The notes beneath the pieces were generated by a model. It saw only the letters and a program-made list of their open reading frames with translations, was not told the DNA's origin and searched no databases. This document shows, one piece after another, positions 1 through 26,882 of a DNA stretch of 47,602 bases. Position numbers and translations under genes: made by a program. Numbering within the stretch: position 1 is the first letter of the stretch; each line of letters starts with the position of its first letter. The stretch is from Acanthaster planci (taxonomy: Eukaryota > Echinodermata > Asteroidea > Valvatida > Acanthasteridae): positions 1,008,022-1,055,623 of the forward strand of contig NW_019091430.1 of assembly GCF_001949145.1 (NCBI RefSeq), in the 5' to 3' direction.

Positions 1-3000
1 AAATACGGGGAAGGTGCTATTTAACATGGCAACGAAACATTCGACATTTAGCCCGTCATGTTCATTATAGCGGCGTTCCACTGTAATTAAAATCAGGAAT
101 CAGGAATATTTACCTGTGCTGGTACATGTACATGTAAGTACCTGATACATACTTGTATGTATGTTTGGGGCCCCCCGCAAAGCATTCTTTCAACATGAAC
201 TTGTACATATACACACCTGTTGTACTTGTTTTTTTTCTGGTGTGTATGAAATGTACATGTACGTGTATTTGCCCTTCGTACATGTGTACAAGTTCATTGA
301 CTGAAAATGAAAGAGATTTGCCATTTGTGTAAACGTTTGTATGTGCAGTACATGCAATTAGTACTTTCATTTTTGTAGGCTCAGTGACCTTGTCCTGCCC
401 ACTTGTCCACATCATTCTAGAATGCATTTTGTTTCTCATGCGCACAATCATTGTGTCATTGTCATGTGCCTACATGTACATTCAGCCCAAACAACATCTG
501 GCGGATGCATCACAAACTACTGGACTATTTAACTGTTACATGTTGACTTTTTGTAGACTAGTCAATTCAGGAAACATTGCGCTAGAAAAATAACCCACAG
601 AGTTTTCATTGTCAGGACATGACCAGTAATCGTTGCAGGGAACATGATGCAATTAATAGATGAGATGATTTCTAAAATAATCCACCTGACTGTAATGAAA
701 GTTTGAATGACCAGATTGATAATCACAACATACATGTACGTGTATGACAAAATTCGATATGATCGGCTTACCTTAACGAGAAAAAAATTAATGTACATAA
801 ATTTTTACATGTAAGTACAATTTCAAAACTTTCAGTTAACATCATAACAATTAATATTTACAGCATAATTTAGATTTTTCCTTTGATGGCAGTTGTAACA
901 ACCTTTTTCCTTTCAAACTACCAGGGGTATGCTGGTATTTGTTGTACCATAACTTAAGAATTAAAAAAAAAGGTTACAGTAGTGAAGTCCTTTTGTTCAA
1001 ACTCCCACTCTTGAGAGAGTTTTTGGTCATTTGGTCCATTGCAAGGTCACGGCATTATGAATTTAAGTCCCTGCTTGTAGAACTTGTATCGTTGGATAGG
1101 AGACTAGTGCATTCAAAACTGAGCCTGCAGTTGGATGGATATTGCTGAGGAAAAGACTAGTGTGTGATTTGATTGGTCTGTTGGCTGCTTTGTGAATGGC
1201 ACCTGCTCTCCTGATTCAAATGCCTCAAGTTCCTAATGTGTGGATTAAAATTGTTATTGCAATCACCATGACCAAGAGCTCCTTTAGCTTTTTTTTGGGG
1301 GGGGGAGTTATTTCTAGGCAAAAAGGGTACACGTGCACTCTTTGTGCATATCCTCTATTACGTAAGCCACGTTAAGGCTTTGGAAGAGAAACTTCCCCAC
1401 CACTTTCTATTTGAGTATTTGTATGTTTCGATTGTGTACAGGAAAGTACACATTGATGTATACTGCACTATTGAGCAGAGTTTCATGCTGTGCAAAATCA
1501 ATGGACAAGGATTATCAGTTACAATATGTAACTTGCATGTGCTGCATACAAAGAGAAAGACGGACAGGCACTACACCTGGCGTACAAGCAAAGGCTGCAC
1601 ATTCAAACGAAAGCTGGATGTATTTTTCTAATATGCTTTTCTTTGGCCAGTAGACTTTTGTGCACGTATGATACTCGAATCTCCATGAAACCTGGACATG
1701 TGGTACAAAGGTTTCCTGTGTGAACAAGAGCAAAAGGGTTTTTAATAAGTTATTCCTACATCCTCTATGCATGCTTGTTGGTACCTCTCTGGTTCACAGC
1801 AGTATGCTTTTGTATTGTCACAACCTCCCTTATTTACCATTAGTGAGGGGTACCAGTTCTTATGCACAGAATAAATTTGACAAAGTTAATTGTACTATAA
1901 TAGAACACCCCAATGTCTCATTGACATTGCAACAAAAGCAAGAAGTCTACAATCAGTAAAAGATTTCCATTGAAGGGTTTTGCAATATTGCCATGCCAGG
2001 AAGTATGGGTACAGTGTGAATGTTTGGACCTCCAGACAGGAAACATGTCACAAACTCCTACCACACCGTAGTTGAGCATCTGCCTGAAAAATCCCGCATG
2101 TACGGCGTATTGCTTAATATAGGCTGTTAAGTTTCCCTCGTGATGGAATTTCCAATTACTGCATAGTCACGGGATAAAGTAGGTCACTAGTACAGTATAA
2201 ATGAAGTGGAAGATTCCAGTGTCATTAGAAACCTTGCACTGGGTCATTAGCTTCAGTTGTGCCTAGTCTTGTACTTTCAATTTTGAGTTACCTACAATTT
2301 CAGATTTCATCAAGTTTGTCATGGTACTTGTTCCTTGTGGTTTAAAAGACTTGGTACTCGCTTCTGGCCAGTTTATTTAAACTAAGACCAAATTGTATCA
2401 ATAATGGCACTATTAAAGAAACGCACAGATGGTTGGAGGACAACAACATGGTAAGTAACTTGAAAATTGGATGTGATAGGATTTGTTTTGAAGCATTTAT
2501 TGCAAAGGATGTAAAAACCTGCAAAGTTTTTCTGTGAGAGTTTCATGGAGGACCCAGGAACTTGGCTTGATATTTTTTGTATGAATTGACTTAGTGACAT
2601 TGTGAACTGAGTAATTTCCATGCTTTAGTGATTTTCATTTTGTTTGTACACATGCATACAGGTAGGTTTGATTAGTCTGGGGGGAATCCTCAAGTGCCCT
2701 CGTACTGTGGCAGGCTGTTGTAACAAATACATGTAATAGCTGTTGGATGCAATCAGTTAATCTGTGCAGTTTTTTGCATGATCAATTTTATTGCATGTTT
2801 TTTTAATAATTCGGCCATCAGCCGGTCGCTTTTCCTTTTTAATTCATAGTTGTAAATTTGGAAATTTTATTTGAAATCCCAAGGGTGTTTATTTCTGAAG
2901 TCCAACTTGGTAATAGAGTTTGACTGTTTGTACCAGAATCTTGCCTAATTTAAAAAGTTGGAATATGCACCCAAAAACAGTCCTGCCTCTGAGATACATG

Positions 3001-3085
3001 TAAGTTCACTGCAAAATAAAATCTGACATCAACTTGTTATTTTTGCTACTACTTACAATGGATAATTTCCTGTTGAATTCTCCAG
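1..3085 (+). other. Probable intron of the ARHGAP39-like gene; no exon seen
   Basis: No convincing coding exon is visible on either strand. I looked specifically for the two tryptophans and the YYYN core of a WW domain, because WW domains should precede the disordered region of ARHGAP39, and found none. The stretch is AT-rich with many TACATGTA-type palindromes, for example near 120-280. It ends in a usable 3' splice site, with AG at 3084-3085. If the WW exons are further upstream, this whole stretch is intronic. Confidence 0.6.
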
Positions 3086-16685
<13,600 letters not shown>

Positions 16686-17340
16686 GAGCCATCTCTGCTT
16701 TTTATTTCTTCAATTCATCAAAGTGTGACTTTTGTGTAGTGTATCTTCAGAGTGAGACTTGTGAAGTTATTTAAGGTGATGTGCATTAAGGACAGGTGTA
16801 TGGATGGGCACCTGCTTGAATGGGACAATAAGAGATACAGAGAGAAGCAAGAATGTGTTCTTCCTCAAGGAGCACTTGTCAGGATGTGCCTACTGGATTT
16901 TGTCATGAAATTCTGATGCAGATTTCTTACGTGAAGATGACTCTCATATTCACAGAGACCTTGCCAGTCCATATAACATGAAAGTTGTATAAGCACAGGA
17001 CCACCTGGACCTCTGGGTCTATGGAATGCTGGATCACAATGAGCCAAGGTTTAAGGATATCCATCATTCTCTGTACACTCTGCAGTAACACTAAATCAAT
17101 ATTCTGTGACATTCTACAGTATAGCACTCTATAGAGGTCTGTAGAGTCTCCTTACCAGCAGTCGTTGGACCGCCAGTGTTCTGTACACAAATCTATTCAG
17201 TATTACCATGGATTGTCAATAACCTCATCTGGTGGTTTGGTAAGCAGGCCTGTATGCAACACGTACCTCTCCCTGGATGGCAGAATGTGCTGGAAGCAGA
17301 GCTGTTTATAGAGAGAGATTCGACATGAGTGTCTCAATTG

Positions 17341-17443
17341 TTGGAACCAAAATGGTGGATTATGCATCAGTGCACAGGAACAGTTAGCACACAATAGCTG
17401 TATGCTGTACTGCACACGTAATGACCAGCCATTTTGGTTCCAA
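17341..17443. repeat. Inverted repeat with 15-bp perfect arms
   Basis: TTGGAACCAAAATGG at 17341-17355 is the exact reverse complement of 17429-17443. Partial pairing continues inward (TGGATTATGCAT against the complement of GTAATGACCA). It may be a short fold-back element, or an RNA hairpin in the ARHGAP39 3' UTR. Confidence 0.6.
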
Positions 17444-17716
17444 AGTCTTCAGTTGATGCTACTCTTTCTATATACATTTCTGGCTGTAAGGAGGCAAGGT
17501 CACCCTCTGGTAATTATAAATACCAGGTACAGTAGACTGGTGCATCATTTACCTGTCCTGTCCAGATGTGCTAGTGATAGCACATCCTTGTCACAAAACA
17601 TCCTGCCAGAAATACGCAGCATTGTGGGTAGGTTGTCCTGGTGACATATGCATGTAATTTATAATTACATGGAAGTGGTTATCCCTGTTCACCAGTGAAG
17701 TTTACACAGTCTGTCC

Positions 17717-17722
17717 AATAAA
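17717..17722 (+). terminator. Candidate polyadenylation signal for ARHGAP39
   Basis: AATAAA in the sequence CCAATAAAAGC, about 1.03 kb after the stop codon. It is the first canonical plus-strand hexamer downstream of the coding end. A second AATAAA is at 17926. Confidence 0.45.
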
Positions 17723-18049
17723 AGCTCAGAGATGTTAGCTATGACAAGGACACATGGCAGTGGCCTCAAACGAAATAGGAAGAAAGAATGCCCCTCCAGT
17801 CTGAGGGATTTCTTTGTGAGATGGAGAACTTTGTGAGGGCGGAATGCCATCTGTTGATTATCCAAGGAGAGGGCTGATGCAGAATGTTACATTCAGGAAT
17901 ATTAGGATGGAATCCTTTCAAGAAGAATAAACAGTCAGGTCAAGCAAACAGAAATAATTGGAATGAATATTTGGGAGCTGTTGTCTCTTGAGGTTGTTGT
18001 AGGAAGTAATACTTGACTTTCCAAATGTAGCGCTAAATAAGAAACAATT

Positions 18050-18116
18050 TGAATAGCTCAGTGGGAAGAGTACTGTAATCGAGGTGTCTTGGGTTCAGAT
18101 GCTGGGATGGTCCAAT
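18050..18116 (+). repeat. tRNA-derived SINE head or tRNA pseudogene
   Basis: ATAGCTCAGTGGGAAGAG matches a polymerase III A box with the typical D-arm. GGGTTCAGATGCTGGG, about 35 bases later, matches a B box and T-arm with one change. A proper acceptor stem and CCA-proximal pairing are not evident, and the flanks are AT-rich. That is typical of the tRNA-derived 5' end of a SINE. Confidence 0.55.
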
Positions 18117-19294
18117 TCTGGTTATCCTATTCAAATCATGGCTGTATTATAAAAAAAGGTTGTACATTAAGGTGTGTAATATATTGAAGCCAATCAAACT
18201 ATGCCACTGTGTTGTATGCACAGTTTTGGCCATTGACGTGGACTCCAGTCTAAATAACAGGTGCCCAAAATTCTTATATATTCTTCTTGTTAGAAACTAA
18301 AATGGCACACAATAGTTCTCTGTATTCAGACAAAGTACAGTAATGTATCATACTTTCATGCATATCAACAGCAGCTTGAAGTTTGAATGCAAATATGATC
18401 ATTACTTCTCCTTGCAGTTCCAAGGTATTGTGGGTAATAATTCAAACCCACAGCCAGTAGTTCCAAGTGACCCCCAAACTTTGTGATGAACTGAGTGATT
18501 CAAGTTAAGTGTGACAGTTTATTCCAAGCAGAGAGTGCATATTGCACATGTGCACCAATAAAACCCTCTTTACTCACATTTGAAATAAAAATCCCATCAT
18601 GCACTTTTGTCTCATTTGGAAACGTCATACATGTAGTTACCGTTTTCAGTCTGGTATACATTTTTTATGGTATCATGCAGTGATAAATTATATAGTTCAA
18701 CACAAACTCTGCTGAGTCTACCAGTATCCAGCACCAGGTAGTATCTTGTGGATTTTGTTCTTGGAAGCCATGAACTTGATGAAGTAGACACTTGTTTTGT
18801 TTCTACGTTTAGTAGTTGGATTTTGTTGGATGTAGCCATTGCCTGAGAAATGCTGAAGAAGGTTTGGCATAAACTGAAAGATTACAGGAACCAAGATTTG
18901 TAGCAGGTCCCAGATCCTACAGATACTAAGCATACATCACACAAACTCCACGTGCTGGCTCCAATGTCATGGAATTACTGCTCAGCAAATTTACCTGCTA
19001 AGCAGTACTCAGCTGGGGCAGAAGTCACAAGTAATGCACAACACATGATCTGTTTGTAAACTGATTTTTTTTTTTCATTCAGCTGCTTAGTGAATTTTTG
19101 CTTCGGTCTGCGTCTATGCCATAAAACCTGTAATGTCTCGTCCAGTGTGTCACTCTGGTAAGCCTTTAGTTTCAAAAATGCAAGCCATTAATTGTCAGTT
19201 AAGTTTACTTGGATGGCTCCTCATCCGAGGTACTGAGACAAAATGGTATATTTCACTGAAAATTAGTCATGGATATTGAGCTGAAATGTTGCTT

Positions 19295-19455
19295 GAGCAC
19301 ATTCAATTGAAAATTGTACATTGTTCATTTTCGGTTGTGCACATTCAGTAAAGAATTTGTTCTGCACACTTAGTTGAACATTTTTTTTGCACATTCAGTT
19401 GAAAATTAGTTGTGCACATTAATTTGAAACTTTGTTGTACACATTCATTTGAATA
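19295..19455 (+). repeat. Degenerate tandem repeat, GCACATTCA(A/G)TTGAAAATT type
   Basis: About five imperfect copies of a roughly 30-35 bp unit are visible. Each has GCACATTC or ACACATTC followed by A/G/T-TTGAA (around 19298, 19337, 19365, 19388, 19415 and 19438). Spacing varies because of T-runs. It looks like an old minisatellite. Confidence 0.6.
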
Positions 19456-20225
19456 GGTGCATATTCTGCATTATTCAGCACGATTCTGCTCAATTCTGTG
19501 TATGGAGTATTGCTTGTATCTAGTGTGTGGTCCCTTGGCTGCCATGGGTAGTGGTTCAGAGAAAGTCCCACAGTTCCTACGCAGTTCCTGCAAATACTCA
19601 AAAGAGCTAAAAGGTTAATGCGAGTGGGACGACTTGTCAATTTGGCTAAAAAAGTATGGCATAAAGGCCTTAATTTCAGTCCTACCAAAGTATTTATACC
19701 GTCAACAATTTATATATCTTGACCATGTATCTTAAGTTAAAAATAACTTGTGTATAAATCAACCAACCTCTGCATATTGTTATAAATAGAGTCAAAGTTA
19801 TGTGAACTGTACAAAGATCCTTAGAACAGATGTTAGAGAAAGTTCTGGGGGGTCAAATTGGTAGTGCTTGTACCTTGAAGTAGTCACGCGTGGCATTTTT
19901 TGTGGATTAATATAACAAGGTTTAAGCATGGTTTGAAGGCGATTGGTGCAGTCCTTACCAGATTACAATGGCTTTCAATTCCTCATTGAAACCAAAGCCT
20001 GCTTTGTTCCTACATATCAGGAAGGTTGTACATGTACTTCTCCTTTGGGGGTATTTAGGTGTAGCGTTGAAATGCTTCAACTAATCAAAATTTGCATTTA
20101 CCTGAATTTGGGTTATGAAGGTTTTCCAATGACCTGTGATTTAAAATGGTATCTCATCTTGTACATGAGATTGCTTATCTAATTTTTATGTCGTACTTCA
20201 TCATTAAGGTGTGTATAGGTATGGT

Positions 20226-20260
20226 CATTGGTGTGACTATGAAGCATGGCCACACCAATG
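20226..20260. repeat. Perfect 10-bp hairpin with 15-base loop
   Basis: CATTGGTGTG at 20226-20235 pairs exactly with CACACCAATG at 20251-20260. It is isolated, and no terminator or transposon context is visible. Confidence 0.5.
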
Positions 20261-23200
20261 AATACGCCATATTTAAAAGGAAGGTTTTGCCATCAGTGTG
20301 TGTTTCACTTTTTTATATTGTGTATAGTTCATGAATGTATTTATTATTTAGTTCCCTAATCATTTCAGTCCATTTTGTTGTTAGGGTATGACTTTAAAAG
20401 GGAAAAAGTGGGATGGGGGCGACTACAATTTCCACTCCAAGGGCTCAATTTCACGAAGCTGCAGCAAATTGTATGGCTGAGTAAAATTTGGCAGAGAACC
20501 AGTCATGAGGAGCACTCATCATGTGACATTGTGGCTGGTAACCTGTTTTTTGAGCAAGCTCTATGATATTGGCACTGGGATATGTGGGATCATTCTGTGT
20601 TTAGCACAAACATACATACATGTATAGATCAAACGTCAGATCAAACTCAAGCTGTAAATAGATTTTCTTGAATTTTTTTTGTTTTCCTTTTTTCACCCAT
20701 GCCCGTCTTTTTCCCACTCAGTTTGAAAAAAAGCTTATTCATAGGAAGTTTCTGCCTTTTTAGGTAAGAAACTTCCCAACCTGCCTTAACTTGGTTTAAC
20801 TGTAGCTAGTCTGGTTTTATGTAGTAAAACCAGTCTTATAAAAGCAATACTTGTACAATTGAACAAGCAAGGTCAAGGTGTGCTCACATATCACTGCAAC
20901 TCATTGCTGATGTGCATTTCCTTAAACCCTGTCAGAATTTTATCATCAGTGTTTAAACTAGTCACGGAGAACATAAACTTTAAAATAGTGTAAACTTTGT
21001 GCCATCACTGTATGACTGACCAGCATTACTTTTTGCAAGGAATAAAAGCAGAATTGTTTGGTTGCCAGCTAAACTTCAACTTGGGTGAGTTTTTGAAATT
21101 ACCCAAGCAGCGATATTTCTCTCATATTTGATTAAACATTGACTCTGTTTGCACTGCAGTTAAGGTCTTATTATGCAAATAATTAGTGTGATGTGTACAA
21201 AATGCACCAACCAATCAGAGAACAAGTCTCCAAATGGCACTGGCCTTGTTATCATCCTGAGTGTTACATGTATGCCAGTACAAAGTGATGTTATGGAGTT
21301 TCAGTCAATCAGCGGCAAGCCTATGAGGATGTGTGGCCAAGTCAACCCCACTCCAATTACATTGGAGAAATTAATTTGCTGAAGCAAACATGTTACCAGC
21401 TGAGAGTTTATGTGGAGTAGTACTGCATCTAATTGGTTCCCTGCCCATGCTTGCTGAGTAAATTCACCAAGTAATATTTCTTTGCCAAACGATAGCATAA
21501 AATGTGGCTTTGTTTGTTGGCAGCACATGGAGTGCTCGGCTTTCTAAAACCGATGTGATTTTTTACTTCTGAAAATGAATGTTCAAAAGCCTCACCTAAA
21601 ATATTAAAGAAAAAGTGTGAGGGAAATTTTATCTGATTAATGGCTTTCATGGGTTTTTGACTTGTCAACAGAGTTTTTGTAACCTTGAAAATGTGGTAAC
21701 CAAGACATGAATATATCATTGCAATGCAGTTATTCATGAATATTCATACTGTACCGTACCAAATGCATGAATTATGTAATAAACTGATTGTCATATTTCC
21801 TATATCACTGAGTAGCCTTGCAATATGTCACCTTTATGATTAGTTTAAAGTACTTTTACATGTTCAACCATGCATACATGTGTATGCATGTGAAAACTCG
21901 TTATTATGCAAATTATTTTGAAATGGTATCATATTTTGGTTAAATGCATTTGGAATTGGATATTGTCATTGTTTCTAAAGGCTTTGGTTTTCAGGAATTT
22001 TCACTGTCAATTATCCAGCACACTGTACTTAAATTGTAAACTTTTTTAATATAAACAGTTGGAAAAAAAGGCTGACTTTCGTATGATGGACCCTTGTATT
22101 CAAAAAATGATGAGTGGTAAACAATATGGCCAGTACTTACAGAGTACCAGCCAATTCTGTAATATTGCAATGAAGTTTGGGAACTAACCTAATTTGCATA
22201 TTCAACTGGTATCCTGAAATAGCACCACTAGTGGTAAGAGCTTGGTATCCCACTGCATGTTTATAGTGAAATGTTAAATCTCATGATTGCTAAGGTGTTT
22301 TGTTTTATAAAAAAAAATCAATAGAAATTAAAGTGTTTATTTGCGAGGTTCCCCCCCCTGTCAAGAAAACTTAGACAGTGTAGTTACTCTCCAGTAATGT
22401 ATGAAAGTTGTTGATTAATAAATTATCAATAAGTTATCAAAGTTATAGTGCATGCCTTGTCTCAGTGTATCTAGAGTGTTGAGCAATTGCATGAGTATGT
22501 AGCCCTTGCCCCCAGGATATAGACCTTATGCAAAGCAGACATCTTTGAGGTACATGTAGGTATTTGTCAATCAAATCCTGTAACGGGTGTAGAGGTGTCC
22601 CTTGGCCTGTCCAAGAGGAACAAAGACTTGCTTCAAGACGTGTCTGCACTGAAATATCTGTATATTTCATTCCCTTAAAGAAGAATAAGAACCCCCCAAA
22701 AGCATGTCCACTTCTGAGTCACCTACAACTACATGAAACTAAAAATCCATATCAAATGGACTTTATTTTGAATTTGCCTGAGTGAAGGGGCTTGACCTAA
22801 AAGTTGACTAATGACAACCAACATGGTACCTTTACTCCCGTAGTAATCCACTGACTGGAGACAAGAATAACGTGTCAAACACACTGGTTTAATTTAGAGA
22901 AAGACAAAGTGATAAAAATACGGGTACAATCACGGCCTTGACAGAAAACTACCACACACAAATGAGTGTCATTCCTGGAAAAACCCATACGTGACCAGAT
23001 CCAACAAAATGAGTCTTTAAGGCCATATTTTTAGTAATTCTGTTTTAGTTTAAATGAGATAGAGCAAACTGAGCTCTTAGTATTGATGTATCGCACAGTT
23101 TGGCATCCAGATAAAACTGACAATAATGTATGGAATATTAATGGAGAATGTTGGGGGTCCCAATGATTCACATGGCATAAGATTGTCTTAAAGACCTTTC

Positions 23201-26040
23201 ACTCAAAAGCTGCTCTGGTGACCTGTGACTCATTTTGTTATGTTGGGCCACATATTTACATAGTGCTTAATGGTGTGCAATAAATGTTAAAATTCCAATA
23301 AAAGGATGACGCATACAACATTAATTTGCAACTATTCTCAATGTTGCCCACATAAACGTGCCAGTTGTCCAGCTGCATTAAAAAGCAAAAACTCCAAAAG
23401 TCATCTTTTGACGATGCTTTGAAATGAATTCCTTCAACACTTTTTCAGGTGCATGTATATGTTCTAACTGACCAATTAAGTCAGTGACCTGTTATTGGTA
23501 AACACTGTTACCTGATTTTACATGATTCAGTCATCACTGAAGTTAAGCCCATGTACTCATAAGTTTAGTTACAAAAATCACACACCCTGGAATAGGCAAA
23601 TAAGGATGAACAATGTTAAAGGAATGTCGTTGCTGCTGCTCATGAGGTTCTGCACATGAAATAGCATGACAGGTGAAGGCATATCAGGAAGCCTACCATG
23701 TCCGTGGAGGTGTGTACATTTTGGAATCTGTGTAATTCTATTGGCAGTTTCACATATGCCAAAGTGGTTACGGACTTCAAAGGCGTGTGCATTTCCATGC
23801 CCTCCTGAATGCTGACCATCAAAAATCATGTGACTGAAAATCCTCCATAGCTTGTGATTTGAATTAAGACTAACTGAAAAACTTGTGATGGACTCAAAAC
23901 TGATCTACAACACAGGATATTATACAAAGTTAATCAGACTGTACCCCATATACCAGCCACATAAAGCAGCAGAACTGAAAAGCTCTCAGGATCACAGCCA
24001 CTGATGATTTTATCAGTATGAAAAATAAATGTGATATTTTCAATCAAAAGATTCATCTCTGCCTTTGTAGAAAAGAATCCGAGAGCCAATTGATGAAATG
24101 CAGAAAGCTGCCATAATTCATGAGTTTATTCATGAAGTTGATCACCTGTGAACTAGCCGGATATATTACTTCACATGGCATCTTGACTTCTGACCAGGTT
24201 TGGTAAGTTTAGCCATGTGAAGGATTTACTCTTACCTTTTGGATTAACAATTAGGCCATTATTATTAACACAAGTGAAAGGAAATAATGGCACACATGTA
24301 GTTTCTTGTCACATTTCATGCAACTAAAATTTATCAGAGAATCATTCGCAAACACTTGGTACATTTAGGTAAAATTTTGGCTTCCATGGCCTAATTTCAT
24401 AGCACTGCTGAACAACTAGCACAGAAATGGCTATAGTAAGCAGAAAATAATGGATGCTGTTTAACCCAAGATCAGTCATAAGGTACAAACTTATCAACCA
24501 TTAACAAAGTACCGCAAAGTGATTAGTCAAGACTAGAACCCTGTTATGTGTATTAATGGTGCAAGAACCAGCATGTAAATCAACATGTATTGTACTCCAT
24601 TCGTTGGCATTACACTTCCCATTTAAAATATCACACTTTGGTAACTCCATAGGACAGGGGAAATTTCGATTTTTCCAAGTAAATTGGTGATTTTTCATCA
24701 CTTATCATATCTCTTTTTATTTTTTTGCCTTTTATCTACTTTTTTATTTTTCAATTGTTTGGGGGAGGTAGGACAAGCCTCCCTCCCCCAAGATGCCCAA
24801 GCAAAGATGGAGATTTCCACTCAAAGCTCCCTCATAAAAGCAACATTTTCCACTGGAGTTAAACATCCTTTTGCAGTGTTAACAGCCGAACAGTCTCTGT
24901 GAAATAGATGGCAGCGCTGTCGGCAAACTGGATTCAGATAGTAAAACTCCTTCTTGATCACACTGCATATTTATATCTACATACTCATGTCTTGTCAATG
25001 CTCTGCCTCTCAGGGACCTGACCACAATAAGGCAGGTCCGTATGTGTTTACCCCATTGCTTTCAAGACTTGTGTCTAGGAATCAGACTTCGCTGGACCAT
25101 TTATCGAGGCAAGCAATACCAAAATACTCTAGGGCCCTAGCAAGAAGACAGTCATTAAATTCCCATGCAAGTTCATTTTTAAGACACGATTTGATTTACA
25201 TCTCCCATAAAACCGAGTTCAATGCAATTCTATAAACCACACTCTTGTTCCTTAAAATAAAGACGTAACTGTGCTGTTGTCCACAGCACCAGAATTCCTT
25301 TTGCCTTCCTTCCATTAATGCATTAATTTGAAAACGCACATGGCAAAAGAAATGACTGAGTTCAGAAAAATAAAACTCAGTCTAAAATTGACCTTTCATG
25401 ACGAAGAATGCTTTATAATAAAAAAGTGATTACAAAACTTTTGGCAAATCTCAAATAGTCTTTACATATCAAATTGTCTATAGAATGTTTGCACCTTCAT
25501 TACAATACAATTACTGTGTTGTAAATGGTTTACCTAAACAGGTGTCTTTTGTAAGTTTACTCACTGCTAGTCTGCTACGTTCTAGTGCAAAACTCTTCTG
25601 AAAAAAATGAACATCAGAAGTACTGACCAAAATACCTCCACTAGCTTCACTGTTTATCTAGAGGAACTTCTTAAGAGAAACCGTTGCTTACCAAATTTCC
25701 ATGGGATCTTAGCTGGTAATATGATCTTGCTAAGTAACTTTTTGTGCTCACTAGCTCAAAGAAATTCCCCATGATTTTTCTAACAGGTTCCTGATCTTCA
25801 TAAAATTTCAATATTTAACATAAATTTATCAACTGCGTATGTATATATGTTTCCATTCCATATTGCTTGTGCATTTCTATGCACCAGAAGTAAATCTAAA
25901 AAACAGAAAGGTGAAAGCCAGCGGTGTTTTTCACAATCCAAGTAATGAAACAATAATCTACCATCTACATCTATTTTTATTTCTGTTTAAAATAACATCC
26001 CTGTGGCCTCTTCCTTTTGAATCTTGATGCTTTTTATTCA

Positions 26041-26512
26041 TTAACCACTTCCTGCCGGGGACTCCGGGATCAGAGACGTATGGTTTATATGGGTGGCCGG
26101 GGTTTCCGAACTCGGACAAAGGAAACACCTCCCTGTAACAAAAGACCGTACTCCGAACAAAAGACAGGCTGCTNNNNNNNNNNNNNNNNNNNNNNNNNNN
26201 NNNNNNNNNNNNNNNNNNNNNNNNNNNNNNNNNNNNNNNNNNNNNNNNNNNNNNNNNNNNNNNNNNNNNNNNNNNNNNNNNNNNNNNNNNNNNNNNNNNN
26301 NNNNNNNNNNNNNNNNNNNNNNNNNNNNNNNNNNNNNNNNNNNNNNNNNNNNCCTGTCAACTTAGAGTAGTGCCTGAAGATTACTTCGTGCGGCTATAAC
26401 GACCGTTAAATGAAATGATAAATTTTTGAAGGATTTTGAAAACGGAAAAAATGATAGTCATGCCGGCCCTGCATCATCAACATTGAAAAATGCCCCGGCA
26501 CGAAGTGGTTAA
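26041..26512. mobile_element. TTAA-flanked non-autonomous DNA transposon (MITE), copy 1, with assembly gap inside
   Basis: The left end is TTAACCACTTCCTGCCGGGG (26041-26060). The right end is the near-exact inverse, CCCCGGCACGAAGTGGTTAA (26493-26512). TTAA at both edges fits a TTAA target duplication as used by piggyBac-type transposases. The terminal repeats begin CCACTT, not the common piggyBac CCC(T/A), so the superfamily is inferred. The subterminal TGAATTTTTGAAGRATTTT-like segment is shared with copy 2 at 27730. No coding sequence is visible; 179 bases are unknown. Confidence 0.8.
26174..26352. other. Assembly gap (179 N)
   Basis: An unbroken run of N inside the copy 1 MITE. Nothing can be said about the missing bases. 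If the Ns keep true length, copy 1 is 472 bp against 541 bp for copy 2. A repeat-collapse gap is likely, because related copies lie close together. Confidence 0.99.
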
Positions 26513-26882
26513 TGCTAGTTTCTGTGCATTGACTTCAGAATTAATCTAGACAAACACAGAAAAAACCTGCATTTATATCATTCTTCAATAACAATGCTTG
26601 ATAAATTTTGGCTACTTTACACTTACGACTGCTTCTTCTTCCTCGAAAAATTATAAATCAAGACAGAGACGATTGCAGGGGGCACTTTGGTAAGTTAAAT
26701 GCTTGAAACATGTTAAAGGACACTGAGTAGTTCTTTCAAATTTTATCTTGTCCTTTCAATGCTTGGCCTGTTCACACAAGATGACATATAAATCTGATCC
26801 AAACATCTCAGTGCATATACACAGCCATGGCTCATGGGTTAAACCACCGGGTGTGGCCTAAGTGGCCTCTAGTGAATGTGTA

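Larger units (their letters stand above)
16686..17950 (+). other. Probable ARHGAP39 3' UTR
   Basis: Following the TAA at 16683-16685 there is a long non-coding stretch. The first plus-strand AATAAA signals are at 17717-17722 and 17926-17931, giving a 3' UTR of about 1.0 to 1.25 kb. It holds an inverted repeat at 17341-17443. The actual cleavage site cannot be fixed from sequence. Confidence 0.5.
18117..26040. other. Gene-poor intergenic stretch
   Basis: I find no exon with recognisable protein similarity on either strand. Open frames are short and unsupported, for example minus 18718-18933 and plus 24954-25235. The region holds a degenerate 'GCACATTCAGTTGAAAATT' repeat cluster (about 19295-19455) and a 10-bp hairpin (20226-20260). 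Otherwise it is AT-rich single-copy-looking DNA. Confidence 0.6.

Noticed and set aside
18050-18116. Functional tRNA gene
   Set aside because: A- and B-box-like sequences are present, but the acceptor and anticodon stems do not pair properly. A SINE head or pseudogene fits better.
18612-18933. Overlapping minus-strand open frames that looked protein-like
   Set aside because: Two frames are open at once and neither has a recognisable family or clear flanking exons. I cannot support a gene.
24954-25235. 93-codon plus-strand open frame preceded by a possible acceptor (CCTCTCAG)
   Set aside because: No recognisable domain, no partner exon and no clear donor.
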